64,000 nucleotides of DNA from Cadophora sp. MPI-SDFR-AT-0126 (Eukaryota; Ascomycota; Leotiomycetes; Helotiales; Ploettnerulaceae): contig JAGMVK010000026.1 in the NCBI GenBank assembly GCA_020747065.1, positions 434,001 through 498,000 of the forward strand, in the 5' to 3' direction. Made by a program: the position numbers and the translations under genes. Below the pieces are notes generated by a model. The model saw nothing but the letters and a program-made list of their open reading frames with translations. It was not told where the DNA came from and made no database searches. Positions 48,599 to 59,706 of this stretch are shown piece by piece. Every line of letters begins with the position of its first letter. Position 1 is the first letter of the stretch.

Positions 48599-49431
48599 AG
48601 TGGTGGCAGAGGTTAATGTTGTTCAGCTTTCCTGTTGTTGATATGTAGAAAGACATTGGAAAGGTGACTGTGGAAATTCGAGTGTTTACCTTATTCTGCC
48701 AAGGCGGTAAGCGAAGCAGGCTGGGAATAACAAAACTGCATTAGGAGCAGACAGTCTGATCATTGTGAATTTAGCTACAAAAGTCATGCTTCTTGGATTC
48801 TGGTAAGCATTTCTTTGTGTCCCATCATGTTTCACGTTCAGCCGTCCTAAACGCCAACAATGAAGAATTTCTCCATGATTCTAAACAGGAACTGGAAGTT
48901 CTTGGAGAGTATTTAGAAGGGTATCATTCTATCCCAATGTTAGCGTGAAGTACCTTTAATCTTATACGATAGAGATCTAATCTAATGTGCTGAATACCAT
49001 GAATGCGGCTAGTGATTAGTTGACAAACACTTGTGCTGATAGGCCTGGCTGTACATCTCTAAACCAGATTCAAAGGAAGTTCACGAAAGAGGACCACCAC
49101 ATAACTCAGATGATACAATCATTGAGGCCAATTCTATTGACCGAAGTCTTGATGAGGATCAGAAAAACATTGCGGCTTGAGGACAGTAAGTTGAGTTAGT
49201 CATGAGACATGATGTCCAAATCGGATTAATGTTCTCCCGGTTCCGCCAATCAATATTGCCAATCAATCACCAGCGGGTCTTCAAGGCTGAAAAAGTTGTC
49301 CCCCACCATCTCAAAGCCTCGAGCTGATTTCCTTCACAACAACACCATTCCACCTCAAACACCGAGCCTCTCAATTGTTCCTAAATGCGGTGACAACGCA
49401 GCTCCGAAAGCACCAAAATCCGAATACCACG
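48599..49431. other. Intergenic, nothing recognised
   Basis: About 830 bp upstream of RPC53, including its promoter. It is moderately AT-rich, with no coding frame or repeat noted. Confidence 0.5.
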
Positions 49432-51550
49432 ATGCCTCCAAAAGGTGCAACCAGAGCACCCGCCCGACGCGGCCGAGCAAAAGCTGTTCGAGGAGGAAAG
49501 GCTGCAGCTCTAGCGGCAGAAGTTGAGGATACTACGACTCCAAAAGAAGAACCTGTAGGCGCAGAGGATCATGAAGACCAATCTGCAGCTGGCCCATCTT
49601 CTTCACAAGCAGCAGCTCCCCTGGTTTCAACCCCACAGCTCAGCGAAGATAGCTTCTCTCCCAACTCCTCACCAGCGACAGTTCCTACCGAAACACCTGC
49701 TCCTACACCCGCGCGCCCAGCTCATACCCCTATACTTCCTCGAACTGCACCTGTAATGAAAACAGACCCAGATGCTCCTTCTACCAGCGTTCCGAGTAGT
49801 GAGCCCAGTACACAACCTTCGGTCAGAGGTGGTCCGTCCACAAGAGGTGGAAGAGGAGGAGCTAGAGGAGGACCAAAGGCACCCAGCAAATTCAAGCCAA
49901 AGGCTGTTCGGAGCGATGCATCAAAACGTGCTGAGCTTGCGCAGAAGGAACAAGAGCGTTTGGCTAGTCTTGCAGCTTCGGCGGCGAAGGCAGAGGCTAG
50001 GGCAAACAGAGGTAGAGGTAGACCTGCGAGAGGAAGAGGCGATGTAATGGGCAGACCTGCTACCAGCAGAGGAAGTGGTGGTGGTTCTGGAATCTTCGGG
50101 GCTTTGCCAGAGTCTATAAGTGAGTATATATGGTCAATTGGAATAGTGTAGTTCTGATTATCATCCAGAAAGGGCTCCAAATGGATTTAGCACGCCTAGA
50201 AGTGGCGGAGGTGCTTCTTCCGGAGGATTTGGCGTAGATCTTAAGAAAGAACCAGGCTCGCGTTCTGGGGGCGGGGGTGGGGGAGGAGGAAGTGGTGGAG
50301 GGGGTGGCCATTACAGCAGTGGAGACTACCCGAACCCTCGCTATCCTGGACAGGACGATGACACGCCTCGGGTTGATATTGAGTTGATCAATTTAGTCTC
50401 AGATGATGAAGACTCTCCGAGGTCTAGTCATGGAAGACGGGGGATGCTGCCTGTCCGTCTCGACAGACATGAGCACCAGCCACGAATCACAATGGTCAAT
50501 ACCGGCCCAGCTGTCAAGGCTCAGCCCGACGACGGTGATAAAATCGAGATTGACGAGAAACGTTCTGCGCGCCCAGCGATCAAGCAAGACTCTACCAAAG
50601 GAGATCCTGGAGATGAGATTCAAATCAAGTCAGAGCCTGATCTCAATGTGACATTCCGAGGTACAACTCCGGACCCTTCGGCTGAAGTTGAACCAATATC
50701 TCCAAATTCTAGACGAAAAGTCAAGGCCCGACATCTGTCACCAGGAATGGAAGTTGGCCATGATACATCAATTAACACTTTGCCAGAATACAAGGACGAG
50801 AAGAAGGCTAGACGAAGCAGTAAGAAGCGTGATCAGAAGTCAGTTCTCCAAACTGAGGAAGACAGAGCGGAGTATGCACGCCACCTTCTCGATGTCGAGG
50901 TTCTCGCCAAAGAACTGGGAGGCATGCAGGGAAACCTCAATTCTAATAGCAAAGGCAAGGACGCTGAAGGCGACAACTTGATGGATGATGCAGCAAAACC
51001 CGAAGACCACAGATCGGGACGTCTCTACCTCTTCCAATTCCCTCCCGTACTCCCCGAACTTTACAACCCTGTGGACGGCAATCCAAGAAAAAAGATTGAT
51101 CTTACTCAGGTCGAGGCCGAGAAACCCAAGGACAACGATGCAGATGTGCCAATGACTGGCACCGAACCATCGCCCAAGGGCAAAGGCAAGCTCAAGGACC
51201 GCACAGATCTCATCGGCGAAGCAACCACAATCAAAGTTGAAGAGGAAGCCGTCCCTCTTGATAAAGTCAAGAAGGAAGAAGTCAAAAAGGGACGCACTCC
51301 ATACGTGAACGAAGAAGGCTGGATTGGAAAGCTCATCGTCCGCAAGAGTGGCCGAGTCGAGTTGTCATGGGGAGGTGTCAATCTTCTTGTCGGACGAGGA
51401 GTCGATGCCGGATTTCTCACCACGGGAATTGTCGTCGACAGTCTCGAGAAGGGCCCACCTGGCGGAGGGACTCCGGAGGGTAGAGCTTTGAGTATGGGGC
51501 AGATCATGGGGAAGTTCGTGGTCACTCCTGATTGGGAACATATGGAATGA
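49432..51550 (+). CDS. RPC53: DNA-directed RNA polymerase III subunit RPC4 (C53)
   Basis: Two exons, 49432-50119 and 50169-51550, join in phase across a 49-bp intron (GTGAGT...CCAG), giving 689 residues. RPC4/C53 pairs with C37 in the TFIIF-like module of Pol III and acts in initiation, termination and reinitiation (family knowledge). The N-terminal two thirds are disordered, with RG-rich repeats (GRGRPARGRG) and a Gly-rich run near the start of exon 2. The diagnostic RNA_pol_Rpc4 domain is at the C-terminus: GRLYLFQFPPVLP near residue 515, and IGKLIVRKSGRVELSWGG then GFLTTGIV near 610-660. KEEP/IKSEP-type motifs could be sumoylation sites. The ORF has an upstream in-frame extension without a better ATG; ATG 49432 was chosen because MPPKG begins a typical start. 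Confidence 0.93.
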
Positions 51551-52664
51551 GAACTTAAACTGGAATTGGGTATGTGCTGCATTTCTAGGCGTTGAAAATG
51601 GGTTGCATAGCTTGGCGTTTGTGGGACACCCGCATTTGAGCTTGACTCCAAGCAACCAGTCACTTGTGCAATACTTCGAGTAGATAATCTCGATAGATAG
51701 AAGGAAAATGTTTTGAGTATGCATTGCAAGTGCTCTCTCGTGTTGCATGCGATTTGTCTTTCAGATTTTTCGACTTGGTCTTCTTTACTTGAGCAAAATG
51801 CCTCCAGTAGGATCTCCCAGCGATCTTTCGCTGCTCTGGGCAGTGATTGGAATGCTTCCCCTCACATCTGCTTCCCTTCGATCCTCGACTTTCAAATCTC
51901 GACTTTGAACATAGATCTGCCAGGAGAGTTAAATCCCGAAATCAAAGCCATCATTGATATGGATAGAAGACCGAAATTTTCTCTCAATTGGGCGTTCTTT
52001 AATTACTCTTATTTATCGTCTGAGAAAGAGGTTGAGTATTTACCATCAGCTAGCTCATACTTCAACGAGCGTGTTTACTTCCCAGCACTCTCACGGCTAG
52101 CTTGAATTTTCGTGAGTATATCCAATATTAATTTTCACAAAGGGACAAGACGGTGTTTTTAAAATCACAATTTGCTTGGTCAATAATACTCGAGATAGGA
52201 CATTAGATCTCGAATTGAACGGTTTCGGTACTCAAGTCGGCACACAGACTGCCGACCCAGCGAGCCGACGTCCACATCAAGCCCCTGAGCATGTGGACGA
52301 TCCACATAACTCTACCCCGCCAACCTCATCCCCACATCTCGCGTCTTGCCAACCCCGAGCCCGCCTTATCTCCAACATATATATTTATAAATCCATAGAC
52401 TCCTGTGGGGACTGTGGGAGGTTGACATTTCTCATCTTTACTTCTCTTTAAACGAAAACTTCTTTTGAATATATTGTTATTTCTGCCGAAAATCATTTAT
52501 CCTGTTGGAATTTACCCCACCTTAGATATTGGAGACATCTGAATTTGACGACCGCATTTGCGGTACTTTTGTTGGACTTGCAATCATCGAAATTTGGAGC
52601 AGGAATACCTCTTTATTACTAATCTGTTTCGATTAGAGGTTGATGAGTTGAAGACACAAGCACC
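51551..52664. other. Intergenic, no gene supported
   Basis: 3' region of RPC53 and promoter of the monooxygenase gene. A plus-strand frame of 130 codons at 51713-52105 has no ATG and no family features. Confidence 0.45.
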
Positions 52665-54018
52665 ATGTCCGAATCAATACATTTGATCATCATAGGTGCC
52701 GGCCTCGCGGGTCTCTCAGCCGGCGTCTCAACCAAAATCGCCAACCCAAACCACCGCGTCACAATCCTCGAGTCCGTAAAAGAACTGGCAGAGATAGGTG
52801 TATGTTTTCCCCTTTATTTCCCCAGAACACCAAAGATCTAACAAATCACAGGCCGGTCTGCAACTCACACCCAATGCAACGCGGCTCTTCAAACCCTGGG
52901 GAATCTATGAGCAGCTCGCACCAAAAGCCACCTTCCCAAAAGCTCTCTCAGTCCACCGCTACGATGGAACCAAAGTCTTAGCTCACGAGCCCAACTTCCA
53001 AGAGCAGATCGATGAGCGGTACGGCTCTCCATTCTGGGGAATGCATCGCGTGGACCTCCAGCGAGCGATGGCTGCTCGATGCAAAGAACTCGGCATCACG
53101 ATCCGTCTCAACGCCAAAGTAATCTCCGTTGATTTCGAAATGGTCGAAGTCAAATTGCAAGACGGCGAGATCATCGACGGCGACGTCGTCCTCTGCGCCG
53201 ACGGTCTTTGGTCCTCTACACGGTCTCAATTCCTGGGAAAGCCTAGCCCAGCAATCCTCACAGGCGATCTGGCTTACCGGATCGTAATCAACACAGCTGA
53301 TCTCACCGGCCCGGACGCCCCCGAACTCCAGAAATTCATCAGAGACAGCACGGTCAATTTCTGGGTTGGGCCAGGCACGCATGTCGTTGCGTACACGATG
53401 CGCGCGGGCGAGGTGTATAACATCGTGCTTTTGTGTCCAGATAACTTGCCGCCCGGAGTGAGCAAGACGGATGGCGATATCGAGGAGATGAAAGCGCTGT
53501 TTGTGGGCTGGGACCCGATTCTGAGGAAGTTTCTGGATCAAGTTAAGGGGGTTGCGAAGTGGAAGCTCATGTGGCTGGATACGTTGCCGGAGTGGGCGAA
53601 TGAGCAGGGGACGTTCTTGATGATGGGGGATTGCTGCCATCCTATGCTACCGTATTTGGCGCAAGGTGCAAACTCGAGTCTTGAGGATGGAGCGGTGATT
53701 GGCTCGTTGCTGGGGAAGGTCAATGGGAGTGGAGAGGGTAAGGCAGAGCAGTTGAAGGAGTGTGCGAAGTTGTATCAGGCGTTGAGGAAGGAGAGGGGCG
53801 AGGGAATCCAGAGGGAGACGTTCAAGCAGAGGAGGGATTTCCATTTGCCGGATGGGAAGGAGCAGGAGGAGAGGGATGAGTTGATGTTGAGTCTGTTGGG
53901 TGAGGAGCTGAAAGCGGATTTCCCGAGCCGGTGGACGTGCCCGAGGGTGCAGAGGTGGTTGTATGGGTATGATGCCTACAAGGAGGTTGAGGAAGCGTTT
54001 GCGAAGGAACCATTTTGA
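52665..54018 (+). CDS. FAD-dependent monooxygenase (salicylate hydroxylase-like)
   Basis: Two exons, 52665-52799 and 52852-54018, join in phase across a 52-bp intron (GTATGT...CACAG), giving 433 residues. The Rossmann dinucleotide motif IIIGAGLAGLSAG is at residues 8-20 and is followed by the E of the ribose-binding strand (VTILES). The junction restores EIGAGLQLTPNATR, diagnostic of the PF01494 group. The second FAD motif is MMGDCCHPMLPYLAQGANSS (GD...P type) near residue 315. Such enzymes hydroxylate aromatic rings with NAD(P)H and O2. Salicylate 1-hydroxylase and related detoxifying or secondary-metabolite enzymes are the closest known types; the substrate is inferred only. The gene is convergent with the Zn2Cys6 regulator and near the exporter, suggesting a shared pathway. 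Confidence 0.92.
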
Positions 54019-54442
54019 GACGGTAGAAATAGAGGAGAAATTGAATTTTCGAGTCATTTGTAAATTACAAATTGGACTGACAAAATGTAGCACGCAACGG
54101 CCGGCTACATGCAATGGAACTCTTTTCCGTAATCTGAGGAGGCGACAGGCTGTCATCTACCAGGAGAGACACGATGCCGTGTTGCTTCTTGCCTTGGCTT
54201 CCACAGTGTTCGAGACTCTCGACGGCGACTCGTCTAATATGACCGATCAATTCCACGACAGGACGACACTTCGAGATGGAGTCACGGGTGAAGTCAGGAT
54301 CATTGCAAGTATTTGGGATTGGATAAAAGCCAACCAACAGTTGCATCGCAAGATGTGACTGTCGGATTTGCTGTTATTGAAATCTCGAGAGGTCATACTC
54401 GTCCGGCACAGGATTGGCTTGGAACTGGCTGTCCCATAATCC

Positions 54443-56908
54443 CTAACACTAAGTTAGCAGCTGTCGTTTGGGTGAGTACAGGATCGCCTCGAGTTCGTGA
54501 CTTACCCAGTCAAAGTTCATGTTCATGTCAAGATCAGTATCGCCACCGGCCATGAAGATGTCCGTGGTGTCAGCGGGTACCGACATGAAATCCATGAAGT
54601 ACAGTGTGCTTTCAACAACTCTGTCCGTGGACTTGCGCTCTTCGATAATTTGAACTGCACGTGTTGAGTCTAGAGACCTGGTCAGTACGGGGCAATGCCT
54701 AGGTCTGACATGACTTCGGGCCTACCGAATGGAGGTGTAGATCTCGGATTCGCGATCGGTATTGCAGGTGCAGAGTCTGTTAAAGTTGGACTTGATTGCA
54801 GATCCTTCAACATGACCCTCAAGGCTTCCGTGGCTTTAGATGCGAGGGTCGATTTCGAGCTTGACTTTTCCCAGATGGCGTAGCTCTTTTGCAATGCCTG
54901 CAGTCTTTCATTTCGTGGCCATGCGGAGTCTATGTCGTCCTTGGTTGCGCTGATTTCCATATGCCCGGGCCGCCTCCCTCTAGTGAGATCCAGACAAATA
55001 ACCATGGCGGCAAGAATATAGTCTTGATGAAACGATCCCGCGGTTCTCCACTGTTCCCTAGAAAACTGCCCACCAGATTGACTTGATTCATCGAAAGTGA
55101 TTTGGATATGCAGGAGTCTCATTGCAGCATCGATGCATGAGACCCTCGAGTATTTGAATTGAGGATCTGACTTGCCCGTAATGAGGTACTTCCGATGTAG
55201 CACGCAACGACTCTTTTGAAAAGAATTTTCAAGAGCGAATCGTCGAAGCACAAGATCAGCGCTATCGGTGACCGAGAGATTCAAAGGCCGCATGGCAAAG
55301 TCTTGGGGAAGTGTGGCATGCGTTTCCAACAGCTTATCATCGAGACGCAACACTTCTGCGTAAGAAGGTGGCTCCACAGAATTTAAACGATCCATAATCG
55401 ACCCTAGTTGCCGAAGTATGCGGACTTTGTAGATAACATACGTAACGGCGGTCGTATCACTGTCTGGCCGGGGCTGCGGAAGCTCAGTAATGCCCTCGTC
55501 AAAGTCAGTGTCCAGGAGATTCTTTGGCTCAGCAGTGTCCGTCTCCCCTTCACGGATCATACGCGATAGGCCCACTTGCGCAGATACGGCAAGATCAAGC
55601 TGGAAGACCATGAGCCAGAGCCTTCGTCGCATTTCGCCGTCGAAAATAGATATACTGGGGTAGTGGCTTGAGTCTCGGTGGTATCCAAGCCGCATCGCGA
55701 CCCGGATGATTATTCCAAGTACGACGTAGGACGAAAAATCAGACATCTTGGCGTGGAAAGTCTCCAACGCGTAATATAAGCAAAGCGTTTCCAGGGTGTA
55801 TCGACATGGACAGAGGTAGTTTGCCTCTGCGAGACATTGCGCTGTTCGATCAAGGAAGTGACTCGTCATCTGTTTTGTTGAAGTGAAAATTTCTGGCATG
55901 CCGGGAATGGCTTCTCCAGATACTACATAGAAATAGGAGGCGACGCCAAGCACAGAGAACAGAAGTCCAAACCACATCAGTGGCGTTTCGTCGGGATCTT
56001 CGAACATTTTGTCGTACTTGTCATGAGTTAGCCACGTACTGCTTAGTTCACGAGAACTTCACTTACCTCCCTCAAGAACTTCGGTATATGTACCATCACT
56101 ACATATCTGTCAGTACTAAATCTCAATCAAACCATGCGTAAATAACGTGCAGTGAACGTACTCGATGCTACATCCAGCGTGTTCGAAAATCGCGCTATCA
56201 GTGTGTCGCAGACCTGTCTTGGGGGTATCGAAGACAGGATCTCAGATCGTGAGGCCCTCTTCAATCCAAACAAGATTCGAGGCCTGTATTCTGCCCGTTC
56301 AGTCGTGCTTGAGCTTTCCAAATCCATTTTCAGCTCCGTAATATCCTCGAGTATCGATTCCCAGTGCTCACTTCCAACAAACTTCAGTTGCTTTGATGTA
56401 TTGGTAAACTTGCCTATGGAAGTTGTTTCCTTCTGTGAATTGTCCTGGGTGCTGGCCGACTGCGCTGAGGCCGTGGAACTACTATCTGGTGTCCCACTCG
56501 CTCTCCAGTCCGTAGAGCCAGGCACACTTGCTGTGGAGTTGCCAAAGCCTGCGCTGGATTGATTGTTCATGAGAGACCTGACCGTCTCTTCCAGCTGCCG
56601 CACTCTGTCTTGTACATTTGCTGGACGAGACGATTGCTTTGCAAAGTCACATGATTCTGGCAGTCCGCGTTTGATGCAATTAGAGCAGGGCTTGACTCTA
56701 TCGCATTTCAGTCTGAGCGCACGTTAGCTGAGATTATTCGAGCCAAGTGATCAAACTTCCCCCACTTCTTTTGTCGGCATGTTGAGCAGGATAGTTGGGG
56801 CTTGTCTCTCCTGCGACTCGGCTTGACTTCAGGCTTTGGCGACGGCGACGAACCATTGCGGAGGCAGTGACGTTGAATATGAGACTTTGCTTCGAGAATT
56901 CCGAACAT
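54443..56908 (-). CDS. Zn(II)2Cys6 transcription factor with fungal-specific domain
   Basis: Six exons join in phase: 56908-56766, 56712-56162, 56098-56067, 56016-54726, 54669-54506 and 54448-54443, giving 728 residues. The N-terminal cluster is split by intron 1: CSTCRQKKLKC then CSNC and C, spacing CX2CX6CX5CX2CX8C. A dimerisation coiled coil follows (VQDRVRQLEETVRSLM). The middle region is a fungal_trans (PF04082) domain, with LETLCLYYALETFHAKMSDF and GMRRRLW-like GEMRRRLWLMVFQLD. The intron at 54725-54670 has a perfect TACTGAC branch and removes a stop-containing stretch. The C-terminus is acidic and aromatic (DTDLDMNMNFDW), an activation-domain-like end. The last coding exon supplies only one codon and the stop. 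The intron 1 donor (GTGGGG) is weak but required by phase. It is divergent from the MFS exporter, so it probably regulates that gene and the adjacent monooxygenase. Confidence 0.9.
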
Positions 56909-57412
56909 ACTGCTGCGAGGTGAAAAATTCCGAAGCCGTCTTTTATTCGTGGGATGCAGAAAGTGTTCTTGATACGGCCTGCTGCGAAGATGTCTCCACG
57001 TCGGGGTTAGACCAATCGAACAGGGTCAAGACTGATTAGAAAGCTTGACTCCCCAATTCAGTACTATCGTTGATACTGTAACATTGAACTCGAGAAAGGC
57101 TCCTTGGGTTGTCGGACTGCGAGCGGATTCCACCACTCCATCAAGGTCTGGATGAAGACGAGGATGGGCATCCAAACTAGATGAGTTCTGTCCGACCATC
57201 CGAAGCTAGCTGCTTTCGTCGATCACGTGTCGCCTGTGCCACGCCAAAGAACTTCTATATCTTCCAGCACTCCCATCGCCGATAGACATTTTTGAATCTA
57301 ATATGCTTCCTGTTAACAATTCGGTCAGCTTCTTCATTTTCTACAATCCACTAGGCACTTTCGTCTTCTGCCTCCCCTTTCCCCTAGGGACTCCTTACAT
57401 TAAGCGAGGACC
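56909..57412. promoter_or_regulatory. Bidirectional promoter between regulator and exporter
   Basis: 504 bp separate the start codons of the divergent Zn2Cys6 regulator and MFS exporter. Possible sites for zinc-cluster factors are a CGG-N8-CGG pair at 57113-57126 and a CCG-N5-CCG pair at 57192-57202. A CACGTG E-box is at 57224-57229. These short motifs occur often by chance, so binding is speculative. Confidence 0.5.
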
Positions 57413-59365
57413 ATGCTTTTCAAACAAACACCAGCAGCTATGACGGCTACATCAGCACCATCAGAATTGCCCAAAAGCAGTACCAATGCCTCACCCACTC
57501 TTAAGACAGAAGATAAAGACGAAATGTCTACTGCCTCGCCTGCTTCCCAAACCCAAGCATGTCGTCCAGGAGATGACGACATGGTGTACCCGACTGGTCT
57601 CAAGCTCGTCCTCCTGCTAATATGCATGTTCGTTGGCATGTTCCTAGTCTCCCTGGACAAGCTCATAATATCAACCGCGATTCCCCAAATCACCAACGAC
57701 TTCAACTCGGCGGGCGACATCGGTTGGTACGGCACGGCGTATCTGCTTACTAGCTGTGCATTCCAGCTGGTCTTCGGGAAGATATATGCGTATTTCAGCA
57801 TTAAATTGACCTTTATGGCGTCGGTGTTGTTGTTTGAGATTGGATCGACGTTGTGTGGTGCGGCTCCGAATTCGATAACTTTCATTGTTGGTAGAGCGGT
57901 CGCGGGGTTAGGTGCGGGAGGTGTCATGGCTGGAGTTGTGAGTTTGTCCCTCTTTCCACGGACTGTTTTTCCGCTCGCTATATCTCAACACGAGTTCCAT
58001 AGCCTCTATGGCACGAATGAGACACAGTCATTAACGATTTTTTTCTCAGATGGTTATCATCGTCTATGCACTTCCACTCCACAAACGGCCCAAAGTCCAA
58101 GGATTCTTTGGCGCCGTCTTCGGAATATCATCCATCGCCGGCCCTCTCATCGGTGGAGCTTTCACAACCAAGGCAACATGGAGGGGTTGTTTCTATTTGA
58201 ACCTGCCTCTCGGAGCGGCTGTCCTGGTGCTCGTTCCCTTCCTGCTCGACATTCCGGATCGTCCAAATACAAAGATTCCATTGGAGGAAAAGTTGCGACA
58301 GCTGAACGCTAATGGAATGATGGCTCTACTCCCGGGTGTAGTTTGCTTGTGTCTGGCTTTGCAGTGGGGTGGGACGACGCATGCTGTGAGTGCCGAGGCC
58401 TTCCCCATCTAGTTCGAATGAAATGACTGACTATGTGCAGTGGAGCGAAGGTCGTATCGTTGCGCTCCTGACGCTCGCTTTCGCCCTTTTGATTGCGTTC
58501 ATTCTGATCCAGATCTGGAAACCAGATCAAGCTACAGTGCCGCCCAAGATATTCATCCAGCGAAGCATCTTCTCCGCATTCTGGCTGAGCTCCTGTGTTG
58601 GAATACAAACACAAATATTCGGTAAGAACGCCCTGCGTACACTTCCCAAGCGATATCCGTGCCGTAGGCTAACGGAAAACACCAGCATTCTACCTTCCCG
58701 TCTGGTTCCAGGTAGTCAAGGGCGACTCAGCTCTCAAAAGTGGGACGGACCTCCTCCCCTTACTCCTCCTGATCTTCGTCTCCTCAATCATAACCGGCAT
58801 CCTAGTGTCGCGCATAGGATACTACACACCCTTCGCAATCTTTGGATCTTGCCTCTCAGCCATCGGCGCCGGTCTCCTCACGACATTGGAAGTCAATTCC
58901 TCGACAGCAAGATGGGTAGGCTATCAAGTCATCTACGGGTACGCACTCGGCAGCATGACCCAAGCTCCTAACATGGCTGCCCAGACTGTGCTATCGAGGC
59001 AGGATGTCCCGATCGGTGCGTCGCTGATGTTTTTCGGACAGCAGCTTTTCGGTGCCGTGTTCGTGTCTGTTGGGCAGAATGTGCTTGACAACCAGCTTGC
59101 TAGGCGCTTGGCCGATATCATCGGGATGACGCCAATCGGCCCACAGCAAATTCAAAGTACTGGTGCGACGGTCCTGCTTGATCTCGTCCCGACTGCCCTC
59201 CGGAGCCAGGGTCTGAAAGCCTATAACGATTCGTTGACGGTGTGCTTCCAGGTTGGATTGATTATGGCTTGTCTTTCCATTCTTGGTGCTTTGGGGCTGG
59301 AATGGAAGAGTGTGAGGAAAAACCTTCAGCCAAAGAAAAGTGATGTTGAGAAAGCTGCTCAGTGA
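57413..59365 (+). CDS. MFS exporter, DHA2 (14-TMS) drug/toxin efflux family
   Basis: Four exons join in phase: 57413-57937, 58050-58385, 58441-58621 and 58686-59365, giving 573 residues. The cytosolic N-terminus is Ser/Thr-rich to about residue 60, then about 14 hydrophobic segments follow. DHA signatures are present: [15 protein letters not shown] at TM1 (the LDxTIVNVALP-type motif), [20 protein letters not shown], and motif C-like [10 protein letters not shown] plus [24 protein letters not shown] block matches the 14-TMS antiporter subfamily. The family exports toxic or secondary metabolites in exchange for protons at the plasma membrane. ATG 57413 has the better context (ACCATG); ATG 57440 is an alternative. 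Divergent from a Zn2Cys6 regulator and near an FAD monooxygenase, it fits a small detoxification or biosynthetic module. The unit is upstream of and convergent with a HET gene. Confidence 0.94.
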
Positions 59366-59706
59366 TAATGGGAGAAGAGAACACAGACTAAGAAGCGAGA
59401 CATTTCGTTTTTCGGGAAGTTGTGCATTCGAAACGGATAAAGATGATTGTTCATGGCATAGGAATACTTGTGGTACACATCGGCGAACACGAAATTTTAG
59501 CATATAATATGTACCCCCCTCATATTCCGGTCACTCTGCCGTTTGCTCATTGACAACACGCATAGTAGAGAGCATATCTGATAGAATCTGGTAAACGTTA
59601 GACTTAGATACTTAAGTGTCTGGGGTCTTACAAATTTAATGGCATCAGTATGACTGACAATTCAACATCTCCCTGTCGCAAGATCGAATCTTTGGAAGGA
59701 ATTCCC
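59366..59706. other. Short intergenic gap between convergent genes
   Basis: These 341 bp hold the 3' ends of the exporter and of the second HET gene. No other signal seen. Confidence 0.5.

Noticed and set aside
51713..52105. 130-codon plus frame downstream of RPC53
   Set aside because: It starts without ATG, lies in the probable 3' untranslated region and shows no family features.
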